This document shows positions 1 to 7,606 of a DNA stretch of 64,000 nt, one piece after another. Source of the stretch: Actinoallomurus soli (GTDB taxonomy: Bacteria > Actinomycetota > Actinomycetes > Streptosporangiales > Streptosporangiaceae); NCBI RefSeq assembly GCF_024055715.1, contig NZ_JAMXMV010000006.1, positions 124,001 to 188,000 of the forward strand. The letters run 5' to 3'. How positions within the stretch are numbered: position 1 is the first letter of the stretch; each line of letters opens with the position of its first letter. The translations under genes were made by a program, and so were the position numbers. The notes under the pieces were generated by a model. The model did no database searches. It was not told where the DNA came from and saw only the letters and a program-made list of their open reading frames with translations.

Positions 1-503
1 CGGCGCCCGCATCCATCCACCGCTACCTGCTGCCGCACGAGCATCAAGTGATCACGGTTCGGCGCCACCCCGCGGTGCTGATGACCCCGATCGGCTTCGT
101 GCTCGGCGGCCTGATCGTCGCCGGAGTGCTCAGCAACCTGCTGGCCAAGCAGGGCGGAGCGATCGTCAGCTGGATCTGGTGGGCCTGGCTGGTGCTGCTC
201 GCCTGGTTCGTCTGGAAGGTCGCCGAGTGGTCCGTCGACTACTTCGTGATAACGAACCAGCGCATGCTCCTGACCACGGGCCTACTGACCCGTAAGGTGG
301 CGATGATGCCGCTGTCCAAGGTCACGGACATGAGCTTCCAGCGGTCCATCACCGGGCGCATGCTCGGCTACGGGGAGTTCGTTCTGGAGTCGGCGGGCCA
401 GGACCAGGCGTTCCGCGTCGTCAGCTTCCTGCCGTACCCCGAACAGCTCTACCTCGAGGTCTGCAGCATGATCTTTCCGAGCAAGGACGACGCTGACGAC
501 TGA
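1..503 (+). CDS. PH-domain (bPH2/YdbS-like) membrane protein, 5' end outside window
   Basis: The reading frame is open from base 3, so the true start lies upstream. Visible residues begin with a block around RYLLPHEHQV, typical of the region just before the first helix in actinobacterial bacterial-PH proteins. Two hydrophobic helices follow (about residues 9-30 and 40-56 counted from the GTG at 48), then a PH-like beta domain with the motif DYFVITNQRMLL. Such proteins are inner-membrane proteins of unknown biochemical role; relatives of YdbS are linked to membrane stress. The C-terminus is charged and ends normally. The GTG at 48 is probably internal. Family assignment is good; function is unknown. 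Confidence 0.8.
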   Translation, partial: APASIHRYLLPHEHQVITVRRHPAVLMTPIGFVLGGLIVAGVLSNLLAKQGGAIVSWIWWAWLVLLAWFVWKVAEWSVDYFVITNQRMLLTTGLLTRKVAMMPLSKVTDMSFQRSITGRMLGYGEFVLESAGQDQAFRVVSFLPYPEQLYLEVCSMIFPSKDDADD

Positions 504-636
504 TTCGACCCACGACTTGACCAAAACTTATCCATGTTGTCCTTGTTGTTTGGGTTACTCTCCATGTGTGAGGTAGTGCACCCTACGAACAAGACGTAAC
601 CCTTTACGGGTGAAGCCCTTCGGTAAGTGAGTCGAG
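504..636 (+). promoter_or_regulatory. AT-richer promoter region of the HTH-TPR gene
   Basis: This 133-bp gap is visibly richer in A/T than its surroundings and carries TTGACC near 516-521 and several TTG-rich runs, so it likely holds the promoter of the downstream regulator. I cannot fix the -10 box. TAAGTG about 8 nt before the ATG at 637 could be a leaderless -10, or part of a weak ribosome binding site. Confidence 0.45.
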
Positions 637-1968
637 ATGCCGGGTCAAGGAAGCGTCGGTGAGCGAGTCCGTAACCTACGCCTGAGTAAACATCTGTCTC
701 AGGCGCAGCTTGCCGGGACTGAGCTGTCCGACAGTTACATCTCATTGATCGAGTCGGGGAAGCGCACCCCGACGCCCGCGGTGGTCCGGCTGCTCGCTAG
801 CCGACTGGGCTGCCTCCCCGAGTACCTGTCCGAGGGCATCGAGCCGGAGGAGCGCCTCCATCTGCAGGTGCGCGTCCGCCACGCGGAGCTCGCCCTGCTG
901 GCCGGCGACGCCGACCAGGCCCTCAGCCTGTTCACGGACATCCTTTCCGCCATCGACAACGACCCCGAGCTCGCCAAGCGCGCCCGCTGGGGACAGGCAC
1001 GCGCGCTCGAAGCACGCGGCGACGGGGAAGAGGCGATCAGGGCGCTGGAGGAGCTGCGCGAAGAGGCCACGCGCGACCGCGGCCGCGCGGGCTGGCTCCC
1101 GGTGCTCGTCGTGCTCGCCCGCTGCTATCGCGCCGCCGGGGACCTCGGCCGTACGATCGCGCTCGGCGAGTCCGCGCTCGAGCGCCTCGCGGAGCTGGGC
1201 CTGCTCGGCGGCGAGGAGGCGGCGGAGGTCGGCCGCACGCTCATCGCCACCTACCTCGATCGCGGGGACACCGCGCAGGCGCGGACGCTCTCCGAGCGCC
1301 TCCTCGCCGCGTCGGAGTCCGCCCCCGCCGCGATGATCACCGCGTACCGCAAGGCCAGCCAGCGGGCGCTGGAGGAGGGCGCGGGCGGAGAGTCCCTCTA
1401 CCTCGCCGACCAGGCGCTCGCGCTGCACGCGGGCGAGACCCTGGCCAGGGCGCAGGCCCGGCTCCGGGTGGCGTCGGCGCGCAGCCTCCTGCCCGGCGAC
1501 GCCTCGGCGGAGTCCGCCACCAAGGCCCTGGAGCTGCTGCGCGCGGCCGAGGAGTCGCTGAGCGGGGTCGACGCCGCCGAGTGCCTCATCGAGACGGCCC
1601 GGTCCAAGATGGTGCTCGGCGAGCCCGGTGCCGCCGTCGCGATCGCCCAGCGGGTCCTGACCGAGCTGAGCTCCCACCCCGGCGGTTCGGTGACCGCCAT
1701 CCGGGCCCGGCTCATGCTCGCCCAGGCGCTCGTGGCCACCGGTGAGCGCGAGGAGGCGCTGACCGCGCTGCGCGCCACCGGAGACCAGCTCGGCATGCTC
1801 CCCCCGTCGCGCGCCACCGCGCGGGTGTGGCGGGAGCTCGGCGACCTGTTCGGCGCCGCGGGCGACAGCGAGGCGATGATGGACGCCTACCGGAAGGCGC
1901 TGGAGTCCGCCGGGCTGCGGTCCAGCCCGCAGCACTCCAGCATCGTCGCCAACCTCGGCGGCCGCTGA
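637..1968 (+). CDS. XRE-family HTH protein with TPR-like C-terminus
   Basis: This 443-residue protein starts with a Cro/C1-type helix-turn-helix (about residues 7-62; QAQLAG, SDSYISLIESG, RTPTPAVVRLLASRLG). It continues with about 350 residues of Ala/Leu/Glu-rich paired helices of tetratricopeptide type (repeats such as AELALLAGDADQALSLF and ARCYRAAGDLGRTIALGESAL). In this family the TPR part senses a peptide or protein partner and controls DNA binding by the N-terminus. The ATG at 637 places the HTH at the usual distance. The gene is monocistronic, and a long hairpin follows the stop. The target genes are unknown; the PH-domain gene upstream is on the same strand but separated by a promoter-like gap. 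Confidence 0.85.
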   Translation: MPGQGSVGERVRNLRLSKHLSQAQLAGTELSDSYISLIESGKRTPTPAVVRLLASRLGCLPEYLSEGIEPEERLHLQVRVRHAELALLAGDADQALSLFTDILSAIDNDPELAKRARWGQARALEARGDGEEAIRALEELREEATRDRGRAGWLPVLVVLARCYRAAGDLGRTIALGESALERLAELGLLGGEEAAEVGRTLIATYLDRGDTAQARTLSERLLAASESAPAAMITAYRKASQRALEEGAGGESLYLADQALALHAGETLARAQARLRVASARSLLPGDASAESATKALELLRAAEESLSGVDAAECLIETARSKMVLGEPGAAVAIAQRVLTELSSHPGGSVTAIRARLMLAQALVATGEREEALTALRATGDQLGMLPPSRATARVWRELGDLFGAAGDSEAMMDAYRKALESAGLRSSPQHSSIVANLGGR

Positions 1969-1972
1969 CCCG

Positions 1973-2009
1973 GCGTGCCGGACCGGCCGCGCAGGCCGGC
2001 CCGGCACGC
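1973..2009. terminator. Long GC hairpin between convergent genes
   Basis: A 16-bp stem (1973-1988 with 1994-2009, one mismatch) and a 5-nt loop directly follow the HTH-TPR stop codon. There is no T-run, as is common in actinomycetes. It sits between convergent genes and may act in both directions. Confidence 0.6.
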
Positions 2010-2117
2010 TCCGGCCCGCTCGCGGTCGGGCGTGCCGACCGCCCGTCGGGTGCCCGGTTCGCTCCCGCCCACCCGGAGTCCGGCGCGCGTGATCCGGCGC
2101 GCTCTCGCGGCTCGTTC

Positions 2118-2951
2118 TCAGCCGGTCGTGACGAGGCCGACGCCGACGACCGCGATGAGGAGACCGACGCGCTGTACCGGCCGCAGCCGCTCCCCGTACA
2201 CGAGGCGGGCGAGCAGCACGGTGCTGGCCGGGTAGAGCGAGCTGAGGACGCCCGCCACGCTGAGCACGCCGGCCCGTGCGGCGAGGACGTACAGCGTGTT
2301 GCCGAGCATGTCGAGGCTGCCGGCCAGCAGCGCGATGCCGAACGTCGCGCGGTCCCGGACCAGCGCAAGGGGGCCACGGCGCTTCGCCAGGGCGACGACG
2401 ACCACGACCGCCAGTCCCGACACCTTCGAGGCGGCCAGCGGCCACAGCGTGCCGTCGTCGCCCAGTTTGAGGATCACGAAGAAGAGGCCGAAGGACGTCC
2501 CGGCGAGGGCGGCGAGCACCGGCCCGCCGGTCAGCCGGACCGGCCCGGACCCGCGCTCGATGCTGACGAAGCAGATGGCGATCAGGCACAGGACGATCCC
2601 GGCGGCCATCGTGAGGCTCAGCCGGTCGCCGCGGGCGATGCCGACGGCCGCGGGCACGACCGCGGCCATCAGCCCGGACACCGGCGCGACGACGCTCATG
2701 GGTCCCATCGCCAGCGCCCGGTAGAAGACCAGCAGCCCACCGCCGCCGGCGAGCCCGGCGATCGCGCCCCAGGCGAGCTGCGCGGCGTGCCAGTGCCCGG
2801 TGAAGACGGCCACGGGCAGCAGCAGGCACAGCCCGGCGGGCAGGCTGGCCAGCAGCACCTTGAGGTCGTCGGAGCGCCGTGTCGCCGCGCCTCCGCAGAA
2901 GTCACCGGCGCCGAACGCGATCGCGGAGGCGAGGGCCAGGATGATCGTCAC
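2118..2951 (-). CDS. EamA/DMT-family transporter
   Basis: This 277-residue integral membrane protein has ten hydrophobic segments in two EamA halves (drug/metabolite transporter superfamily). Motifs include the glycine-rich AIAFGAGDFCGG near the N-terminus and SSLYPASTVLLARLVYGERL in the last repeat, a DMT signature. The start is the GTG at 2951-2949, which overlaps the stop of the upstream B3/B4 gene by 4 nt; a longer open frame upstream is non-coding shadow. The translational coupling and the divergent XRE-cupin regulator suggest a small export system handled with the B3/B4 protein. The substrate cannot be told from sequence. An amino acid or related metabolite is plausible but is inference. 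Confidence 0.85.
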   Translation of the reverse strand: MTIILALASAIAFGAGDFCGGAATRRSDDLKVLLASLPAGLCLLLPVAVFTGHWHAAQLAWGAIAGLAGGGGLLVFYRALAMGPMSVVAPVSGLMAAVVPAAVGIARGDRLSLTMAAGIVLCLIAICFVSIERGSGPVRLTGGPVLAALAGTSFGLFFVILKLGDDGTLWPLAASKVSGLAVVVVVALAKRRGPLALVRDRATFGIALLAGSLDMLGNTLYVLAARAGVLSVAGVLSSLYPASTVLLARLVYGERLRPVQRVGLLIAVVGVGLVTTG

Positions 2952-3595
2952 GGTTCGAGCAGGCGGGTACGGATGACGACGTCCGGGGAGATCTCGGTGA
3001 GCATCCCGGCCAGCGCATCGCCCGCCGCGCGCAGCCGGTCCAGCGGGTGCGGCTCCAGCCGTTCCAGGATGAACAGGGCGTTCTTCGTCTGTTCGGTGAT
3101 GCGGGTGCGGGTGCACTGGCGCCAGTTCCAGCGGCGGCAGGTCACTCCGGTGCCGTCCCGCCAGATGACCTCGCCGGGCTCGGGGTGCTCGACGACGGCC
3201 TCGCCGTTCTTCACCGTGTCGAAGGGCTCGTCCCCCGCGGCGCGGACGAGCCGGGCGGGCCCATCGTACGCGTCGAGGTCCTCTCCGCCGATCGGAAGCT
3301 CGAACCGGACGCTGACCACGTTGTAGGCGTCCACGACCCGGTTGATCTCCGGCAGGTCGCCTCGGCGCAGCAGCGCGTCCACCGACGGCCGGGCCCGCTT
3401 GGGGTTGACGCCGAAGCCGCGGTAGGCCTCGCGCCACGCCTCCACGTGGCCGCCGTCCACGCCCTCGGAAGGCGTGACGTCACCGGTACGGCCGTCAGAG
3501 GACCCGTTCGCGAGTCCCTCCGCGGTCATCAGCAGGACCGCGAAATCGGGACGCAGGGCCTGAACCGCCTCATCGATGACGATCTGGTCGAGCAT
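2948..3595 (-). CDS. B3/B4 tRNA-binding-domain protein (COG3382 type)
   Basis: The 215-residue protein resembles the B3/B4 domain of phenylalanyl-tRNA synthetase beta subunit: WREAYRGFGVNPKRARPSVDALLRR, then VVDAYNVVSVRFELPIGGEDLDAYDG and a WNWRQCTRTRITEQT block near the C-terminus. Stand-alone members are thought to bind or edit aminoacyl compounds, but their role is unproven. The ATG at 3595 has a purine-rich GAGGGAG upstream. It is the first gene of a two-gene unit with the EamA transporter (4-nt overlap) and is divergent from the XRE-cupin regulator 76 bp away. Confidence 0.8.
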   Translation of the reverse strand: MLDQIVIDEAVQALRPDFAVLLMTAEGLANGSSDGRTGDVTPSEGVDGGHVEAWREAYRGFGVNPKRARPSVDALLRRGDLPEINRVVDAYNVVSVRFELPIGGEDLDAYDGPARLVRAAGDEPFDTVKNGEAVVEHPEPGEVIWRDGTGVTCRRWNWRQCTRTRITEQTKNALFILERLEPHPLDRLRAAGDALAGMLTEISPDVVIRTRLLEP

Positions 3596-3652
3596 CGGAC
3601 ATCTCCCTCTCGACTTCGGTCGTTACAGCATACCGAGCGGTGCAATGGAATG

Positions 3653-3671
3653 ACCCTCTAGGGTGTCCTGC
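3653..3671 (+). promoter_or_regulatory. Leaderless -10 box inside an inverted repeat
   Basis: TAGGGT (3659-3664) lies 7 nt before the GTG at 3672. It is also the right half of a 12-bp inverted repeat, ACCCT-CT-AGGGT (3653-3664). This arrangement fits a leaderless promoter with a repressor site laid over the -10 element, probably for autoregulation by the XRE-cupin protein. Confidence 0.5.
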
Positions 3672-4229
3672 GTGACGGACAAGGTCGGCGACGCGGTCGC
3701 CCGCACCGTACGCTCCCTGCGCGCGGCCCACGGCTGGAGCCTCGACCAGCTCGCCGCGCGGGCGGGGGTGAGCAAGGGCGTCCTCGTCGCGCTGGAGCAG
3801 GCGCGCGGCAATCCCAACCTCGGCACGCTCATCCGGGTGTCCGAGGCGCTCGGGGTCCCCCTCACCCGGCTCGTCCAGGTCGAGGAGGAGCCGCCGATCC
3901 AGTTCTTCCCCGCGGGCCGTCAGGTCGTCCTGTGGCACGGGCCGTCCGGTGGCACCGGCACGCTCCTCGGCGGCAGCGACCCGCGTCCCTCGGTCGAGCT
4001 CTGGCGCTGGGTGCTGCGCCCGGGCGAGAGCCGCGACAGCGAGGCGCACACTCCCGGCACCCGCGAGATCGTCACGGTGGACTCCGGACGGCTCTCCCTC
4101 ACGGTCGGCGCCAGCCGTACGGAGATCGGCGCGGGCGACGCGGCCGTCTTCCACGGCGACCGGCCGCACTCGTACGCCAACGAAGGGGAGGAGGACGTCC
4201 TGTTCGTCCTCGCCGTCATGGACCTGTGA
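3672..4229 (+). CDS. XRE-family regulator with C-terminal cupin
   Basis: The N-terminal HTH (about residues 8-62; WSLDQLAARAGVSKGVLVALEQARGNPNLGTLIRVSEALG) is followed by a single cupin barrel (about residues 95-182; PGESRDSEAHTPGTREIVTV, then GDAAVFHGDRPHSY). The family uses the cupin to bind a small ligand and controls adjacent metabolic or transport genes. I chose the GTG at 3672, giving 185 aa, because a TANNNT box sits 7 nt upstream; a GTG at 3663 is the alternative. Divergent orientation to the B3/B4-EamA pair suggests that it regulates that pair. The ligand is unknown. Confidence 0.85.
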   Translation: MTDKVGDAVARTVRSLRAAHGWSLDQLAARAGVSKGVLVALEQARGNPNLGTLIRVSEALGVPLTRLVQVEEEPPIQFFPAGRQVVLWHGPSGGTGTLLGGSDPRPSVELWRWVLRPGESRDSEAHTPGTREIVTVDSGRLSLTVGASRTEIGAGDAAVFHGDRPHSYANEGEEDVLFVLAVMDL

Positions 4230-4253
4230 CGTACCCGGCGGAGCCACGGGTCG

Positions 4254-4328
4254 GCGGTGGCCACCGGCCGGCGGGGGCGCGGCTCCGATCGCGCCTCAGC
4301 GGTGGCCGCCGGCCGGCGGGGGCGCGGC
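4254..4328. repeat. 30-bp direct repeat at the 3' end of the AKR gene
   Basis: Two 30-bp copies (4254-4283 and 4299-4328, one mismatch) flank the aldo/keto reductase stop codon. The right copy encodes the protein's last residues and the left lies in the convergent gap. It looks like a local slippage or duplication product. Confidence 0.7.
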
Positions 4329-5207
4329 GTCGAGTTCCGCCAGGTCGTCCTCGGTGAGGTCCACGCCGGCCGCCCGCGTGTGCTCATACAGGTGACTCTG
4401 CCGCGTGGTCCCCGGAACGGGGATGACGTGGCCGCCCTGGGCGAGCGTCCAGGCGATCGCGATCTGCGCGGGGGTCACCGCGTGCCGCTCGGCGACCTTC
4501 CGCACGACGTCGGCGACGCCCGGGTTCCCCCGGCCGAGCGGAGCGTACGACACGAACGCCGCGCCCTTCGCCGCGCACCACCCGACGACGTTCCCCCGCA
4601 CGTCGCCGTCCCCCTGTCCGTCCGCGTTCCGTCGGCCGTCCGCGCCTCTTCGGGCGTCGGTGCCGAGCGGGTCGCGGGTCCAGAGCGACAGTTCCGACCG
4701 GATCGCCGCCACGGGATGGATGCGGTGCGCCTCCTCGGCCTGCGCGACGGTCACCTGCGACAGGCCGAGGTGCCGGACCTTGCCCTCGGCGACCAGTTCG
4801 GCCATGGCGCCCCACGTCTCGGCCAGCGGCACCTCCGGGTCGACGCGGTGCAGGTAGTACAGGTCGACGGTCTCGGTCTCCAGGCGCCGCAGGCTCGCCT
4901 CCACGGCCCCGCGCACGTACGCGGGCGTGCCGTCGCGGCGGATCCGCCCGGTCTCCGGATCCGCGACGAGACCGGCCCCGGTGCCCACGACGACGAGGTC
5001 CCGGATCCCGCGCAGGGCCCGGCCGACGAGCGTCTCGTCGTGGCCGGCGCCGTACGCGTCACCGGTGTCCAGGAACGTCACGCCCAGGTCCACGGCCTCC
5101 CTGATCAGGGCGACCGACCGGCGGTCGTTCCGGTCGGATTCGGCGCGGCTCATCCCCGTGCAGCCGAGCCCGACCGCGCCCACGTGGCGGTCCGCGAATC
5201 TCCTCAT
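4296..5207 (-). CDS. Aldo/keto reductase with substituted catalytic Lys
   Basis: This 303-residue TIM-barrel protein of the AKR superfamily has the order D47, Y52 (FLDTGDAYG), H120 (LYYLHRVD), and late cofactor-binding motifs (IAIAWTLAQG, IPVPGTTR). At the position of the catalytic lysine (normally ATK in strand 3) it reads GTG, so Gly77 replaces Lys; the codon is clearly GGG. A charged low-complexity insert (about residues 185-205, rich in R, D and G) is also unusual. Known AKRs reduce carbonyls with NADPH. Without the Lys this copy may be impaired or have a different role. The gene is monocistronic with purine-rich AGGAAGGG before the ATG. Confidence 0.8.
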   Translation of the reverse strand: MRRFADRHVGAVGLGCTGMSRAESDRNDRRSVALIREAVDLGVTFLDTGDAYGAGHDETLVGRALRGIRDLVVVGTGAGLVADPETGRIRRDGTPAYVRGAVEASLRRLETETVDLYYLHRVDPEVPLAETWGAMAELVAEGKVRHLGLSQVTVAQAEEAHRIHPVAAIRSELSLWTRDPLGTDARRGADGRRNADGQGDGDVRGNVVGWCAAKGAAFVSYAPLGRGNPGVADVVRKVAERHAVTPAQIAIAWTLAQGGHVIPVPGTTRQSHLYEHTRAAGVDLTEDDLAELDAAPPPAGGHR

Positions 5208-5345
5208 CCCGGGTCCCTTCCTGGGCTCAGGCCACGGCTCCCGCGCGGGACGGCCGCGTCGGGCGAGGGAGTCTCGGTATACCCGGGGCGCGCTGATTCG
5301 ACGCCGGGAGGCGCCCGGCGACGAAGACCGGCCGCAGGCGGGCCC

Positions 5346-5364
5346 GATTACCTCACACGTAATC
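5346..5364. promoter_or_regulatory. Inverted repeat GATTAC-N7-GTAATC
   Basis: A perfect 6-bp inverted repeat with a 7-bp spacer lies in the divergent gap between the AKR and NTF2-like genes, about 85 bp before the latter's start. It may be an operator. No regulator gene is adjacent. Confidence 0.35.
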
Positions 5365-5447
5365 GATCTTGCGCCGGATCAGCGGCATCGTGAGGGCATC
5401 GGATCACCGCGCCGGACCTTCCGGCCGGGTCTACAGGGAGGAACGTC

Positions 5448-5813
5448 ATGAGCGACGTCAACGAGCTGGTCGGCCGGTACATCGACACCTGGAACGAGAA
5501 GGACCCCGCTGCCCGCCGCGCCGCGGTCCAGGCCCTCTGGGCGGAGGACGGCACGTACGTGGACCCGCTGGCGGACGTGCGGGGGCACGACGGCATCGAC
5601 GCGGTCATCGGCGCGGTGCAGGGTCAGTTCCCCGACTTCGTCTTCCGGCTCGGCACGCCGGTCGACGCCCACCACGACCTGGCGCGCTTCACCTGGGAGC
5701 TCGGCCCGGAGGGCGGCGAGGCGCTCGTGGTCGGCTTCGACGTGGTGGTGCTCGCCGAGGACGGCCGGATCCAGCACGTCCACGGCTTCCTGGACAAGGT
5801 TCCCGCGGCCTGA
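5448..5813 (+). CDS. SnoaL/NTF2-like protein
   Basis: The 121-residue protein has the cone-shaped NTF2/SnoaL fold signature: an N-terminal helix (LVGRYIDTWNEKDPAARR), LWAEDGTYVDPLADVRGHDGI, and C-terminal strands with ALVVGFDVVVLAEDGRIQHVHGFLDK. Members are small enzymes (isomerases, hydrolases) or ligand binders; the substrate is not predictable. The ATG at 5448 has a strong ribosome binding site (AGGGAGGAAC). It stands alone between the AKR and the epimerase, on the same strand as the latter. Confidence 0.8.
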   Translation: MSDVNELVGRYIDTWNEKDPAARRAAVQALWAEDGTYVDPLADVRGHDGIDAVIGAVQGQFPDFVFRLGTPVDAHHDLARFTWELGPEGGEALVVGFDVVVLAEDGRIQHVHGFLDKVPAA

Positions 5814-5876
5814 GCGGCGTCATGCCGGTGCCGCCGGGTGCCGACGCACCCGGGCGACGGCGCGAGGACGCGCCAC

Positions 5877-5882
5877 TACGCT
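5877..5882 (+). promoter_or_regulatory. Probable leaderless -10 box of the epimerase gene
   Basis: TACGCT lies 8 nt before the ATG at 5891, and no Shine-Dalgarno sequence is visible between them. Confidence 0.45.
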
Positions 5883-5890
5883 TGCCGAAC

Positions 5891-6829
5891 ATGCGCATCC
5901 TCGTGACCGGCGGCGCCGGCTTCATCGGCTCCCACCTGGTGGACGCCTTCCTCGACAACGGCGACGAGGTCGCCGTTCTGGACGACCTGTCCCGGGGCCG
6001 GGCGGGGCGTCTCGACCCTTCGATCGTCGTCCACAAGGCGAGCATCACGGATGTCCCCGCGCTGAACGCGGTCGTCGAACAGGTACGGCCCGAGCTGATC
6101 TGCCACCTCGCCGCGCAGATCGACGTACGGGTCTCGGTGGAGTCCCCGGCCGAGGACGCCGCCGTCAACGTCGTCGGCACCGTCAACGTGCTGGAGGCCG
6201 CCCGCGCGGTCGGCGCCCGGGTGCTGTTCGCCGGCACCGGCGGCGCGATCTACGGCGTGGACGCGCCGGTGCCGACGCCCGAGGACGTCCTGCCGGGGCC
6301 GGAGGCGCCGTACGGCACGGCGAAGTACTGCGCCGAGCAGTACCTCGGCCTGTACAACCGGCTGTACGGCACCCGGCACGCGGCCCTGCGGCTCGCGAAC
6401 GTCTACGGCCCCCGCCAGGACCCGGCGGGCGAGGCGGGGGTGGTCGGCATCTTCTGCGGGCGCGCGTTCCGCGGAGAGCGGCCGACGGTCTTCGGCGACG
6501 GCCACCAGACCCGCGACTACGTGTACGTCGGCGACGTCGCCGAGGCGTTCGTCGCGGCCGCCCGTACGGACCGGCCGGGCGTGTGGAACATCGGGACGGG
6601 CCACGAGACGAGCGTTCGCGAGCTGCTCGACCTGCTCGGCCGCGCCTCGGGCCGGGCGCTGGACCCGGAGTTCGCACCGGCCCGCCCCGGCGAGCTGCAG
6701 CGCAGCGCGCTGGCGAACGACAGCGCGGCGCGCGACCTGGGCTGGACGCCCCGCACCACGGTCGCCGACGGGATCACGGCGGTCTACCGCTGGGTGGCGG
6801 ACGGCTCCCCGGACCGCGCCGGCCGCTGA
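5891..6829 (+). CDS. NAD-dependent sugar epimerase/dehydratase (UDP-glucose 4-epimerase type)
   Basis: The 312-residue extended short-chain dehydrogenase starts with the NAD-binding motif TGGAGFIGSH. It carries the catalytic YGTAK (Y-x3-K) preceded by GTGGAIYG, the NVYGPRQDP block that contacts the nucleotide sugar, and DYVYVGDVAEAF near the C-terminus. These are typical of GalE/RmlB-like enzymes acting on nucleotide sugars in the cytoplasm. The substrate cannot be fixed from sequence. The ATG at 5891 starts directly at the Rossmann strand, and the TACGCT box upstream predicts a leaderless mRNA. Upstream in-frame sequence has no homology. Confidence 0.85.
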   Translation: MRILVTGGAGFIGSHLVDAFLDNGDEVAVLDDLSRGRAGRLDPSIVVHKASITDVPALNAVVEQVRPELICHLAAQIDVRVSVESPAEDAAVNVVGTVNVLEAARAVGARVLFAGTGGAIYGVDAPVPTPEDVLPGPEAPYGTAKYCAEQYLGLYNRLYGTRHAALRLANVYGPRQDPAGEAGVVGIFCGRAFRGERPTVFGDGHQTRDYVYVGDVAEAFVAAARTDRPGVWNIGTGHETSVRELLDLLGRASGRALDPEFAPARPGELQRSALANDSAARDLGWTPRTTVADGITAVYRWVADGSPDRAGR

Positions 6830-6971
6830 CGGGCCAGGACGGCATCGATTAAACCGCCTAATAGTTGAATTACAAACTCGATCTTGTTCCGTCGCACACG
6901 AAACGCCATGCTCATCTGGCGAGCATGACGTACGCAGAGGCGAACCCGAAAACATTCCGGGAAGGAACTCG

Positions 6972-7442
6972 ATGAAGATAACCAAGCTCTTTCGAAACCG
7001 CCTGTCTCACGTCGCGGTGGGCACCGCCGCGGTGATGACCGTCCTCTTCTCCGGCGTCGGCACCGCACAGGCCGATTCCATCCACGTCCTCAGGAACTAC
7101 CACACCGGTCGCTGCATCGACGACAGCGTCGAGTACGGCCTGCGGGCATTCACGTGCAACGGGATGGATTACCAGCAATGGCGCGCCCACTGGCTCAACG
7201 GCCTCACGGCGACTCTGCAGAACGTGCACACGGGGCGCTGCATCGACTGGAGCGAGGCCTTCGGCCTACGGCCGTTCACGTGCAATGGCCTCGATTACCA
7301 GCAGTGGAATATGGGATCCGGAGACGACATCTACAGCCGCCGCAATGGCATAAACCTCGATGACAGTTTCGAGTACGGCCTGCGGGCGTTTCCGCGCAAC
7401 AACCTCGACTACCAGCGCTGGCACTGGATGAATCCCGCATGA
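6972..7442 (+). CDS. Secreted three-repeat ricin-B-like (beta-trefoil) lectin
   Basis: A Sec signal peptide (basic MKITKLFRNRL, hydrophobic core, AQA cleavage near residue 34) precedes three repeats of about 40 residues. The first two read HTGRCID-S-GLR-FTCNG-DYQQW; the third is divergent (NGINLDDS, FPRNN, DYQRW) and has lost both cysteines. One QxW per repeat marks a single beta-trefoil, the ricin-B fold that binds sugars. The mature protein is about 122 aa and has no attached enzyme domain, so it would be a free extracellular lectin. The ribosome binding site GGAAGGAA precedes the ATG. Codon use is less GC-biased than neighbouring genes, which hints at transfer. Confidence 0.8.
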   Translation: MKITKLFRNRLSHVAVGTAAVMTVLFSGVGTAQADSIHVLRNYHTGRCIDDSVEYGLRAFTCNGMDYQQWRAHWLNGLTATLQNVHTGRCIDWSEAFGLRPFTCNGLDYQQWNMGSGDDIYSRRNGINLDDSFEYGLRAFPRNNLDYQRWHWMNPA

Positions 7443-7573
7443 CGCCGGCCACGGGGACGAGAGGCACGTAGGAACGGACATCGCGGCGACAGGGCGCGGA
7501 CCTGCGGTGGCGAACAGCCTGGCCGTCATACGGGATTCCCACCCGGCGGCTCTCGCCCTCGCCTCTCACGAGT

Positions 7574-7606
7574 ACGGGTGCTCCCCCGCACGCGGGGAGC
7601 ACCCGT
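7574..7606. terminator. 13-bp perfect hairpin between convergent lectin and LysR genes
   Basis: Arms 7574-7586 and 7594-7606 pair perfectly around a 7-nt loop. The right arm touches the LysR stop codon. It probably terminates transcription from both sides. Confidence 0.7.

Noticed and set aside
742-2829. Long minus-strand frame over the HTH-TPR gene and beyond
   Set aside because: Overlaps two recognisable genes and lacks any domain; a GC-skew shadow.
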